Below are positions 1 to 6,602 of a stretch of DNA of 64,000 nt, in pieces. Source of the stretch: Chryseobacterium rhizoplanae (GTDB taxonomy: Bacteria > Bacteroidota > Bacteroidia > Flavobacteriales > Weeksellaceae). The stretch covers positions 620,001 to 684,000 of the forward strand of contig NZ_FXTC01000002.1 of assembly GCF_900182655.1 (NCBI RefSeq), read 5' to 3'. Every line of letters starts with the position of its first letter. Within the stretch, counting starts at the first letter, position 1. The position numbers were made by a program, and so were the translations under genes. The notes below the pieces were generated by a model. That model did not search any database. It was not told the DNA's origin and saw only the letters and a list, made by a program, of their open reading frames with translations.

Positions 1-1
1 G

Positions 2-76
2 AAAAAAATGAAGCAGATTGGTAGAGTAGAAGTACCACAGTCAGCATTCATGGCCGTATTAAAACTGAATGACTAA
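2..76 (+). CDS. lepA: Elongation factor 4 (LepA), C-terminal fragment
   Basis: Only the last 24 codons lie in the window; the gene enters from upstream. The peptide ends with KQIGRVEVPQSAFMAVLKL followed by Asn-Asp and stop. This matches the extreme C-terminus of LepA/EF-4, where KQIG-VE-PQ-AF-A-L is strongly conserved and belongs to the EF-4-specific C-terminal domain that contacts the ribosomal tRNA sites. EF-4 is a translational GTPase that acts on stalled or mis-translocated ribosomes. The assignment comes from this tail alone, but the tail is distinctive. A bidirectional terminator follows directly. Confidence 0.85.
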   Translation, partial: KKMKQIGRVEVPQSAFMAVLKLND

Positions 77-92
77 TTCATTATAAAATAAA

Positions 93-119
93 AACCGCTT
101 CAGACGAAGCGGTTTTTTT
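93..119. terminator. Bidirectional terminator between lepA and the DUF1579 gene
   Basis: A perfect 9-bp stem, AACCGCTTC (93-101) and GAAGCGGTT (106-114), has a 4-base loop and a T-run on the plus side and an A-run on the minus side. It sits between two convergent genes and can serve both. Confidence 0.9.
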
Positions 120-122
120 GTT

Positions 123-767
123 TTATTTTTTACGGGTATACTTTATTTCCATTGTTTTGTACTCTTTTCCGGTTTTGGAATCAGGACCATACATTTCCAG
201 CTTTTGATTGTTATCATCTACAAATGTGAAAACCTCCCTGAAATCACAATCTTTCCCAGGTCTTGAAGGATCCGTCATTTTTCCCTTAAATTCAACCGAT
301 TTTGTGGAAGCATTCCAATCTCCTTCGCTATGCATTATCCCGGTTCCCATATTGTCTATCCATGTGCTGACAAACTTCTTCTTTGCGTTGTCATATCCTA
401 CAATGCTCATCCCTTCAAAAGGCATTCCCATAAAGTTGCCTTTGTGGTTCGTGATCTGATAACGTCCGCCATACATCATTTTGTTGGTAGCTTCGGATTT
501 ACTTACCATAGGTTTTCCTCCATTTTCCATCCACATTGTCGTTTCTCCGGTCCAGTTCCCATCAGATTTGGCTAGCATTTTCTGCATTTCTCCCGGAGTG
601 GCATACTCTGTCCAGTTTTTCATAGCCGTTGCGGAATCTACAGGTTTCCATTCAGAATTTGCTGCAGTAGAATCTGTTTTGTCAGAACTATTGGCCGCTG
701 TTGTTTTTCCTTTCTCACATGCTGTTAATAAAAAAGCAACGGTGAGAATTGTTAATACATTTTTCAT
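123..767 (-). CDS. DUF1579 family lipoprotein
   Basis: The 214-residue protein starts with a lipoprotein signal peptide (MKNVLTILTVAFLLTAC; lipobox LTAC, Cys17), followed by a Ser/Thr/Ala-rich linker. From about residue 60 the body shows DUF1579 features: GNWTGETTMWM, GGRYQITNHKGNFMGMPFEGMSIVGYDN and FVSTWIDNMGTGIMHSEGDW, a lipocalin-like beta fold. It should be anchored in the outer or inner membrane facing the periplasm. The molecular function of DUF1579 is not known to me. It is monocistronic and convergent with lepA. Confidence 0.8.
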   Translation of the reverse strand: MKNVLTILTVAFLLTACEKGKTTAANSSDKTDSTAANSEWKPVDSATAMKNWTEYATPGEMQKMLAKSDGNWTGETTMWMENGGKPMVSKSEATNKMMYGGRYQITNHKGNFMGMPFEGMSIVGYDNAKKKFVSTWIDNMGTGIMHSEGDWNASTKSVEFKGKMTDPSRPGKDCDFREVFTFVDDNNQKLEMYGPDSKTGKEYKTMEIKYTRKK

Positions 768-858
768 AATAATTTAGTTTTAAGATGGTTAGAATAATAA
801 CTTAAAGATAGGAACTTTTATTATAACCGAAATTGTTTTTTAATTTGAGCATAAATCG

Positions 859-882
859 TAGCTTTGTGTATTCGTAACGCAA
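859..882 (+). promoter_or_regulatory. Promoter and regulator box of the Nudix regulator gene
   Basis: A Bacteroidota -7 element TAGCTTTG (859-866, consensus TAnnTTTG) is overlapped by the 19-bp box TTGTGTATTCGTAACGCAA (864-882). The box is a near-perfect palindrome, TTGTGT-N7-ACGCAA. Three more copies occur at 1838, 1892 and 3073. Overlap with the -7 element and closeness to the ATG at 891 fit autorepression by the Nudix-wHTH protein; the binding itself is inferred. Confidence 0.7.
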
Positions 883-890
883 ATAAATTT

Positions 891-1586
891 ATGGAGTCTC
901 CAAAAAAATTACAGGATATAAAAGTGGCCGTAGATGCCGTTATTTTCGGATATTTTGATAAAAAAGATCTTCAGATCCTTCTGATTAAAAGAAATATTGA
1001 ACCTTTTAAAGGCGGCTGGGCGCTGCCGGGAGGACTTGTGCTTGATGATGAAAGCGTAGATGATGCCGTAAAAAGAGAACTCTATGAAGAGGCAGGCATA
1101 AAGCCCGATTTTCTGGAACAACTCTACACCTTTGGTAATCTGGGCCGCGATCCGAGAAACAGGGTGGTTTCTATAGCTTATCTGGGGCTTGTGAACCCAT
1201 CGTATCATGAACTGTTCGCAGATTCTGATGCCGAAGATGCACAATGGTTTAGTATTAACAAACTTCCTTCAGTGGCATTTGACCACAAAACAATCATTGA
1301 GACTGCGTTAAAAAGGCTTCGTACGAAAATTCAATACCAGCCGATCGGCTTCAATCTTCTCAATGAAGAATTCCCTTTTTCAGACCTTGAAAACCTTTAT
1401 AAAACAATTGTGGGACAGGAAATTGACAGAAGAAATTTCCGTAAGAAAATCATGAGCTACGGACTGCTGAATGAAACCAATAACGTTAAAAAAGAAGGCA
1501 GTGGCAGACCCGGAAAACTTTTTACCTTCAATAAGGAAAAGTATAAAGAGCTTGAAGAACAGGGTTTTTATTTTGAAATTAAATAG
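891..1586 (+). CDS. NrtR-like Nudix-winged-helix transcriptional regulator
   Basis: The 231-residue protein has an N-terminal Nudix domain (about residues 8-140) and a C-terminal winged helix (about 150-231, with the NrtR-type stretch QEIDRRNFRKKIMSYGLL). NrtR proteins control NAD metabolism and bind ADP-ribose or related nucleotides through the Nudix domain. The Nudix box here, from GLVLDDE to REL-YEEAGI, matches GX5EX7REUXEEXGU completely, so hydrolase activity may remain, whereas many NrtR proteins have a degenerate box. I chose ATG 891: a frame-open TTG at 864 lies inside the promoter/operator. It heads the NAD/ADP-ribose island and is probably autoregulated. Other Nudix regulators control sugar genes (AraR type), so ligand assignment is inference from the neighbours. 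Confidence 0.8.
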   Translation: MESPKKLQDIKVAVDAVIFGYFDKKDLQILLIKRNIEPFKGGWALPGGLVLDDESVDDAVKRELYEEAGIKPDFLEQLYTFGNLGRDPRNRVVSIAYLGLVNPSYHELFADSDAEDAQWFSINKLPSVAFDHKTIIETALKRLRTKIQYQPIGFNLLNEEFPFSDLENLYKTIVGQEIDRRNFRKKIMSYGLLNETNNVKKEGSGRPGKLFTFNKEKYKELEEQGFYFEIK

Positions 1587-1690
1587 ATTTCTAAACACAA
1601 ACTTCACAAATGTTTTGCACAAATATCCACTAATATTTATGCATTTTTGAAGCAATAGTATAAAATATCAATTGAAAACATTCAATAGGA

Positions 1691-1711
1691 ACGGGCTTCA
1701 GCCCGTTTTTT
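1691..1711 (+). terminator. Hairpin terminator after the Nudix regulator, within a REP-like segment
   Basis: ACGGGC-TTCA-GCCCGT (1691-1706) is followed by a T-run. A second GGCTTTAGCC palindrome lies 20 bases on. Such paired short GC-rich palindromes resemble dispersed repeats of flavobacterial genomes. The remainder of the 326-base gap 1587-1912 is AT-rich and holds only the promoter and boxes listed next. Confidence 0.55.
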
Positions 1712-1837
1712 ATGATCAATTCCATCGGCTTTAGCCTAAATATCTTAAAGATTTGTACCATTTGTGATAAAAATTGGCCTCCTTCGTGTTTTATAAAATT
1801 AAATTTTTATATCTGAAAATCAATTAATTATATTTAT

Positions 1838-1856
1838 TAGCGTAAAATTAACACAA
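1838..1856 (+). promoter_or_regulatory. Regulator box 2 (distal), upstream of the NADAR gene
   Basis: TAGCGTAAAATTAACACAA has the form TAGCGT-N7-ACACAA, in the same register as the box at 864. It lies just upstream of the likely -33 element (TTTG 1862-1865) of the NADAR promoter. Confidence 0.65.
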
Positions 1857-1886
1857 ATAAATTTGGTGCAAAGACTGATATTATTT

Positions 1887-1910
1887 TAAATTTGTGTCAA
1901 AATAACGCAA
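1887..1910 (+). promoter_or_regulatory. NADAR promoter -7 element with overlapping regulator box 3
   Basis: TAAATTTG (1887-1894) is a TAnnTTTG -7 element, 21 bases after TTTG at 1862-1865. Box TTGTGTCAAAATAACGCAA (1892-1910) overlaps it and ends two bases before the ATG at 1913. Two boxes centred 54 bp apart (1838 and 1892) could allow cooperative binding. Confidence 0.7.
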
Positions 1911-1912
1911 TC

Positions 1913-2455
1913 ATGAAATACACCATACAAAATATTACAGAACGTTTTCAGAAGAAAGAAAGAATTAAATTTCTCTTTTTCTGGGGGCATACGGCAAAAG
2001 ATATGGTAACCAAATCATGCTTTAGCCAATGGTTTCCCGGAAAATTTGAAGAAAACGGGATCATATATAAAACGGCAGAACATTATATGATGGCCGGAAA
2101 AGCAAGATTATTTAATGATCCTGAAACCGAAGAAGAGATCTTAAAGGCGGCTACTCCTAACCAGGCAAAAGCTTTAGGACGAAAAGTAAAAAACTTTGAT
2201 CCTAAACTTTGGAATGAACATAAATATGAAATTGTAACCCGGGGAAACCTTTTAAAATTCTCTCAAAATCAGAAATTTAAAGAATTTCTCTTGTCAACCG
2301 GAGATAAGACCTTGGTAGAAGCAAGTCCGTATGACAGAATCTGGGGTATCGGAATGCTGGAAACCGATAGCAGAGCAGAAAACCCTTTGCTTTGGAACGG
2401 AGAAAACCTTTTAGGATTTGCTTTGATGGAAGTGAGAGATCAATTAAGAAAGTAA
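1913..2455 (+). CDS. NADAR family protein (YbiA-like, DUF1768)
   Basis: The 180-residue protein matches the NADAR family along its length. Features are FFWGHTAKDM near residue 22, CFSQWFPGKF, the TAEHYMMAGKARLF stretch, ATPNQAKALGRKVK and ASPYDRIWGIGM. NADAR proteins bind or process NAD/ADP-ribose-like molecules. Some bacterial and phage members have been reported to remove ADP-ribose from guanine bases, and YbiA/RibX-type members act as N-glycosidases on riboflavin intermediates. The first reading is favoured here because the neighbours are ADP-ribose enzymes. I chose ATG 1913 because an upstream in-frame TTG falls inside the operator. It is the first gene of a short unit controlled by two regulator boxes. 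Confidence 0.85.
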   Translation: MKYTIQNITERFQKKERIKFLFFWGHTAKDMVTKSCFSQWFPGKFEENGIIYKTAEHYMMAGKARLFNDPETEEEILKAATPNQAKALGRKVKNFDPKLWNEHKYEIVTRGNLLKFSQNQKFKEFLLSTGDKTLVEASPYDRIWGIGMLETDSRAENPLLWNGENLLGFALMEVRDQLRK

Positions 2456-2482
2456 AAACAACACCAACACAAAATAGGAATC

Positions 2483-3031
2483 ATGGAAAAAATAGAACTG
2501 CACCCACAGATATTTCTGATTGAAGATTTTCTGACTGAAACCGAATGTGATCATTATATCAATCTTTCGCAGGAAAAAGTTTTTGAAGAAGCAAAAATCA
2601 ATGTATTTGGACATCAGCAAATGAATAAAGGAGTCAGAAATAATGACCGGCTGATAATCTTTGATGAAACAATAGCTGAAGATCTGTTTAAAAAAGCATC
2701 CGGATTTCTACCTCAGGAACACGATGGATATCAGATTCTTAACTTCAATGAAATGCTCAGAGTGTATCGGTATGCACCTGGACAACAGTTTAAAATGCAC
2801 AGGGATGGAAGCTATATCCGAAATGAAAGAGAGAAAAGTTTTTACACTTTTATGATTTACCTGAATGATGATTTTGAAGGTGGTGAAACAGAATTTGAAA
2901 ACCTTTTTACTGTAGCACCAAAGAAAGGAACAGCCCTTATTTTTCATCACCCTTTGAGACATGAAGGAAAAACTTTGATTAGTGAAATAAAGTATGTTTT
3001 AAGAACGGATATCATGTATTCCAGAGATTAA
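2483..3031 (+). CDS. 2-oxoglutarate/Fe(II) dioxygenase, prolyl 4-hydroxylase-like
   Basis: The 182-residue protein is a single double-stranded beta-helix dioxygenase domain. Iron ligands are visible as H106-x-D108 (FKMHRDGS) and H160 (PLRHEGK), with a basic residue for 2-oxoglutarate in KYVLRTDI (about R174). FYTFMIYLNDDFEGGETEF is typical of the P4H-like family that hydroxylates protein side chains. It lies 27 bp after the NADAR gene and probably shares its transcript. Its substrate is unknown. In this context it could modify a protein or nucleic acid adduct, but that is a guess. Confidence 0.8.
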   Translation: MEKIELHPQIFLIEDFLTETECDHYINLSQEKVFEEAKINVFGHQQMNKGVRNNDRLIIFDETIAEDLFKKASGFLPQEHDGYQILNFNEMLRVYRYAPGQQFKMHRDGSYIRNEREKSFYTFMIYLNDDFEGGETEFENLFTVAPKKGTALIFHHPLRHEGKTLISEIKYVLRTDIMYSRD

Positions 3032-3072
3032 CCATTCTTAAAAAAGAAAGGCATTGCTATGTCTTGTTTAAT

Positions 3073-3091
3073 TAGCGTAAAATGAACACAA
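3073..3091 (+). promoter_or_regulatory. Regulator box 4, upstream of the long island operon
   Basis: TAGCGTAAAATGAACACAA (3073-3091) differs from the box at 1838 by one base. It lies 10 bases before the ATG at 3102, the same arrangement as boxes 1 and 3. No clean TAnnTTTG element was found beside it. Confidence 0.65.
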
Positions 3092-3101
3092 AATAAAAAT
3101 T

Positions 3102-3437
3102 ATGGAAAATGAATTAAAACCCAGATTTATCGAGTCATTACAAAGAAATAATGATCAGATCAGAGAAGAACGTGCAAAGATCATCGGAGCAGATTCCGAA
3201 CTGATCTACAGACGCAGAGTGGAAGATATCGAATTAAAAATCAAAAGACTCGAGCGTGAGCAGGAAGGGCTTATTGATATCAGTCCACTAGACAGGAACA
3301 GTCTGACTTTTGCGGATTTTAATCCGGAAGCATTTGTTCAGAAAGACATGGAATTATCATTAACAATCAGAAATCTGAATATTCAGCTTGAAGTAACCCA
3401 AAAGAGATTTGAATATTTATTTGGAAAAACACTATAG
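3102..3437 (+). CDS. Small helical protein of the NAD/ADP-ribose island
   Basis: I do not recognise this 111-residue protein. It is charged and predicted by eye to be almost wholly alpha-helical. Residues 18-60 (from IREERAKI to LEREQEGLI) have a heptad-like hydrophobic spacing that suggests a coiled coil, and a second helix covers about 84-108. There is no signal peptide or membrane segment, so it should be cytosolic. It is the first gene behind regulator box 4 and ends two bases before the vWA gene, so the two are probably translated together and may form a complex. Confidence 0.65.
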   Translation: MENELKPRFIESLQRNNDQIREERAKIIGADSELIYRRRVEDIELKIKRLEREQEGLIDISPLDRNSLTFADFNPEAFVQKDMELSLTIRNLNIQLEVTQKRFEYLFGKTL

Positions 3438-3439
3438 TC

Positions 3440-4294
3440 ATGGGAAGTACAAGATACGATTTAGACGCTCGTTATGACAGAGCAAGAAAAGCAGGGTACG
3501 GAACCAAATCCGCAGGTGAAATTTTCACCCAGAATGCCAAAAGAATGGCCCACGAATCCATGAATCCTCACGGAATTTCTTTCAGAGAATCCAGAGATTC
3601 AGAAGTTCATCCCAACTCAGTTCCTATTATTTTAGGACTGGATGTTACAGGAAGTATGGGGCATATTCCTCATGAGCTGATCAGAGATGGATTGCCTAAA
3701 CTGATGGGAGGAATTATTCAGGGAGGAGTTCCTGATGCGGCTTTACTCTTTCTTGGAATCGGAGATCATGAATGTGACGGTTATCCGCTTCAGGTGGGAC
3801 AGTTTGAGTCCGGAGATGCAGAACTGGATATGTGGCTTACCCGCACTTATATTGAGTCTGGTGGAGGAGGAAATGCCGGAGAAAGCTATTTGTTAGCATG
3901 GTATTTCGCTGCTTTCCATACCAGAACGGATGCCTTTGAAAAAAGAAAACAAAAAGGATTGCTGTTTACCGTGGGAGACGAACCTTGTTTAAAGACACTT
4001 CCTGCTTCCGCAATCAGAGAAATTATGGGAAAAGGACAGCAAACCTATACTCATCTCGAGTTGCTCGAAGAAGTAAAGAAGAAATACGAAGTATACCATA
4101 TCAGTGTTTTGCATTCAGATCAGGCACTCAGAGCAGACAGAGGATGGAGAGAATTGTTAGGACAAAATTGTATCTCCATAGAAGATCACAGGGAAATTCC
4201 GAATGTTATTAAAGGAATCATCTGCGATAGATTTAAAAACCCAACCTTTGGAACAACAGGAACAGAAGGTTTGGATCAATTTAAAATGCTTTAA
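3440..4294 (+). CDS. vWA-like protein with MIDAS motif
   Basis: The 284-residue protein carries a von Willebrand A-type fold from about residue 60. The metal-ion-dependent adhesion site begins with DVTGSMG (Asp68-x-Thr-Gly-Ser), a variant of DxSxS. A Gly-rich ESGGGGNAGESYLLA segment and FTVGDEPC supply likely further MIDAS loops. The N-terminus (YDLDARYDRARKAGYGTKSAGEIF) is a conserved-looking extension. There is no signal peptide, so it is probably a cytosolic scaffold or adaptor. Bacterial vWA proteins often pair with AAA ATPases, but none is present here. It is followed by the PurA paralogue. Confidence 0.7.
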   Translation: MGSTRYDLDARYDRARKAGYGTKSAGEIFTQNAKRMAHESMNPHGISFRESRDSEVHPNSVPIILGLDVTGSMGHIPHELIRDGLPKLMGGIIQGGVPDAALLFLGIGDHECDGYPLQVGQFESGDAELDMWLTRTYIESGGGGNAGESYLLAWYFAAFHTRTDAFEKRKQKGLLFTVGDEPCLKTLPASAIREIMGKGQQTYTHLELLEEVKKKYEVYHISVLHSDQALRADRGWRELLGQNCISIEDHREIPNVIKGIICDRFKNPTFGTTGTEGLDQFKML

Positions 4295-4367
4295 AACAGA
4301 GCTATTGCCATCAGCAGAATTAGAAACACAAATGAAGATGGCAAAGCTTTTAAAAAATAAAAAGGAT

Positions 4368-5465
4368 ATGAAAAAGGCGCAAATCGTAATAGGATTAGGT
4401 TTTGGTGATGAAGGAAAAGGGATCACTACAGATTTTCTGGCTTCTCAAAATCCTGAGGCGGTGGTAATCCGGTTTTCAGGAGGCCAGCAGGCCGCCCATA
4501 CGGTAATGATTGATGATAGAAAGCATGTACATTCAAGCTTTGCAAGCGGATCTCTTCGCGGATTGCCTTCTTATTTTACAGAACATTGTACTGTTCATCC
4601 GGTTTTTCTGCTCAATGAGAGAGAAGAATTAAAAACAAAGAACGGAAATATTGAACTTCATATTCATCCATTGGCAAAGGTTACGACTCCTTTTGACGTA
4701 TGGCAGAACAGAACCAATGCAAGAAATCTGGAACACGGAACCTGTGGAAAAGGAATAGGAGCCACCATGAAAAGACACGAAAGTCCTTATAAACTCTTTG
4801 CCATAGACCTGATTGCACCTCGAGAAATGCTAATGGAAAAATTAAAAGGAATCGCCTATTATTACGGCTTTGTAGATGAAAAAGAAGTTGATGAACTTTT
4901 ACACCCTTTTTTAGAAGCTGTTGACAGCATTGATTGGAAAATAAATGATTATACCTGGCTTGCTTCATTCAATCATCTTATTTTTGAAGGAAGCCAGGGT
5001 ATTTTACTCGATATGGATCATGGTGTTTTTCCTAATGTGACCTATGCTCATACCACTTCAAAAAATGCCTGCGAAATCTGTAAGCTTTTAAAAATTGAAA
5101 ACATTGAGATGTATTATGTCACCAGAAGCTATTCAACCCGTCACGGAAATGGCTGGATGAGCAATGAAAAAGAAATGAACCTGAGAAATAATGAGGAAGA
5201 AACCTGTACATTTAACGAATACCAAAAGGAGTTGAGAACAGGAGAAATAGATTATAACCTTTTGAATTATACCTTAAAACTGGATGGAGCCTATGTATTT
5301 CCAAGTAAAAAGAATCTTGTCATTACCTGTCTGGATCAGATTGATGAGAAATTTAAGGTAGAAAATCTTAATATGGATTTTGATGCTGTTTACGGATCGT
5401 ATTCTCCTTATTCAAAAGATTTTAAGCAGATTTTTATCCCAATGAATGAAGCAGCCAAATGGTAA
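4368..5465 (+). CDS. Divergent adenylosuccinate synthetase (PurA) paralogue
   Basis: The 365-residue protein is clearly related to PurA but shorter than the usual ~430. The GFGDEGKG loop (residues 11-18) keeps the catalytic Asp (D14). AAHT keeps the His equivalent to E. coli His41 (H44). CGKGIGATMKRHESPY corresponds to the IMP-binding GRGIGPAY region, and FEGSQGILLDMDHGVFPNVT to the conserved core. The aspartate-binding TTGRRRR segment is absent, with HGNGWMSNEKE in its place, so a different amino acid or nucleotide substrate is likely. I chose ATG 4368, which places the fold start as in PurA; ATG 4332 and 4338 are alternatives. It is a GTP-dependent ligase of unknown product, co-transcribed with ADP-ribose enzymes. 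Confidence 0.75.
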   Translation: MKKAQIVIGLGFGDEGKGITTDFLASQNPEAVVIRFSGGQQAAHTVMIDDRKHVHSSFASGSLRGLPSYFTEHCTVHPVFLLNEREELKTKNGNIELHIHPLAKVTTPFDVWQNRTNARNLEHGTCGKGIGATMKRHESPYKLFAIDLIAPREMLMEKLKGIAYYYGFVDEKEVDELLHPFLEAVDSIDWKINDYTWLASFNHLIFEGSQGILLDMDHGVFPNVTYAHTTSKNACEICKLLKIENIEMYYVTRSYSTRHGNGWMSNEKEMNLRNNEEETCTFNEYQKELRTGEIDYNLLNYTLKLDGAYVFPSKKNLVITCLDQIDEKFKVENLNMDFDAVYGSYSPYSKDFKQIFIPMNEAAKW

Positions 5466-5499
5466 AAACATTAATTTTATAATGATAGAAACAATAACC

Positions 5500-5976
5500 A
5501 TGAAAATAATACAATATGTAAAAGGAGATGCTACCCGTCCCAATGCCGAAGGAAATATAATAATTGCTCATATCTGCAATGATATAGGAGGCTGGGGAAA
5601 AGGTTTTGTACTGGCTGTTTCCAAAAGATGGGAAGCACCGGAAAAAGAATATAGAAACTGGCACCGCTTAAGAAGTAAAAACAATTTTGCATTAGGAGAA
5701 ATTCAATTGGTTCAGGTTGAAAAATATATTTATATAGCCAATATAATTGGGCAAAAAGGAATAAAAACCGGAAGTAACGGAGTTCCTGTTCGATATGATG
5801 CTATTGAAAAAGCTTTGGAAAAACTTTCTGATGAAGCTTTGCAGCTCAATGCAAGTATTCATATGCCGAGAATCGGATGTGGATTGGCAGGAGGAAAATG
5901 GGAAGAGATAGAACCTATTATTGAAAGAACACTGCTTGCAAAGAATGTGGAGGTGTATGTGTATGACTTTGAATAA
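5500..5976 (+). CDS. Macro domain protein (ADP-ribose binding/processing)
   Basis: The 158-residue protein is a single macro domain. It shows VKGDATRPN near the N-terminus, the ligand loop HICNDIGGWGKGFVLAVSKRW, and a second loop MPRIGCGLAGGKW that resembles the macro-domain PxIGxGxxGG phosphate-binding loop. Macro domains bind ADP-ribose and can hydrolyse ADP-ribose-1''-phosphate, O-acetyl-ADP-ribose or ADP-ribosyl-protein bonds. The first of these products derives from the KptA reaction encoded downstream, the second from the sirtuin. I prefer ATG 5500, where the domain begins; ATG 5482 or an overlap start at 5446 are possible. Confidence 0.85.
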   Translation: MKIIQYVKGDATRPNAEGNIIIAHICNDIGGWGKGFVLAVSKRWEAPEKEYRNWHRLRSKNNFALGEIQLVQVEKYIYIANIIGQKGIKTGSNGVPVRYDAIEKALEKLSDEALQLNASIHMPRIGCGLAGGKWEEIEPIIERTLLAKNVEVYVYDFE

Positions 5977-5987
5977 ATGAACAAGCA

Positions 5988-6581
5988 ATGAAAGAATTTG
6001 AAATAAGAGCAGATTATAAAAATGATACTCTCATCGTTTACCAGGCTTATAATAAAGCCATTGCACAATCAGCCATGGAGCATCAGAAATTTACCGCTCC
6101 GTTTTCATTCAACAGGATGACCTGGATAAAGCCTTCTTTTCTTTGGATGATGGAACGCAGTAACTATGGACAGAAATCCAATCAGGAGTGTACTCTGGCA
6201 ATACATATTAAAAGAGAAGCCTGGGAGAAGGCTTTGAGCAAAGCGATTCTTACTTCACCAGAAAAAAGAGTCTATCCCGATCCCCGAAGTTGGGGAAAAG
6301 ATTTTGAAAATGCAGAGATTTATGTGCAGTGGGATCCTGAAAGGAATATTAAAGGGACAAAACTGAATTACCGCTCTATCCAGGTCGGGATTAGCCGATC
6401 GTTAATTGAGGAATTCAATGAAGAATGGATTGTAAAAATAGAGGATTATACTCCTTTGGTTAAGAAAATCCTGAATCTTACCAAATCGGGAGAATTTGAC
6501 AAGGCAAAGAAACTGCTGCCTGTAGAAAAAAACTATCCTCTGTCAAAAGAACTAGCTCACAGAATTGGAGCTACAATGTAA
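5988..6581 (+). CDS. DUF4291 family protein
   Basis: The 197-residue protein matches DUF4291 from end to end. It has REIRADY-like EIRADYKNDT, VYQAYNKAIA, PPFS-like APFSFNRMTWIKPSFLWMM, VQWDPERN and LNYRSIQVGISR. The function of DUF4291 is unknown to me. Its invariant Arg, Tyr, His/Trp and Gln-Trp-Asp-Pro-Glu-Arg residues hint at an enzyme rather than a structural protein. It begins 12 bases after the macro gene stop and shares the operon. Its persistent place among ADP-ribose enzymes makes an ADP-ribosyl-transfer or nucleotide-processing role a testable guess. Confidence 0.8.
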   Translation: MKEFEIRADYKNDTLIVYQAYNKAIAQSAMEHQKFTAPFSFNRMTWIKPSFLWMMERSNYGQKSNQECTLAIHIKREAWEKALSKAILTSPEKRVYPDPRSWGKDFENAEIYVQWDPERNIKGTKLNYRSIQVGISRSLIEEFNEEWIVKIEDYTPLVKKILNLTKSGEFDKAKKLLPVEKNYPLSKELAHRIGATM

Positions 6582-6602
6582 TAAAATAAACGAAATATTA
6601 TA

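Noticed and set aside
864..890. TTG start for the Nudix regulator at 864
   Set aside because: It lies inside the operator and within the -7 element, so transcripts would not include it; ATG 891 is preferred.
4368..5465. Identification of the PurA paralogue as phage PurZ
   Set aside because: The catalytic Asp of PurA is kept, there are no phage genes or DatZ/DpoZ partners in the neighbourhood, and the substrate loop differs from both. It is reported as a separate divergent clade.
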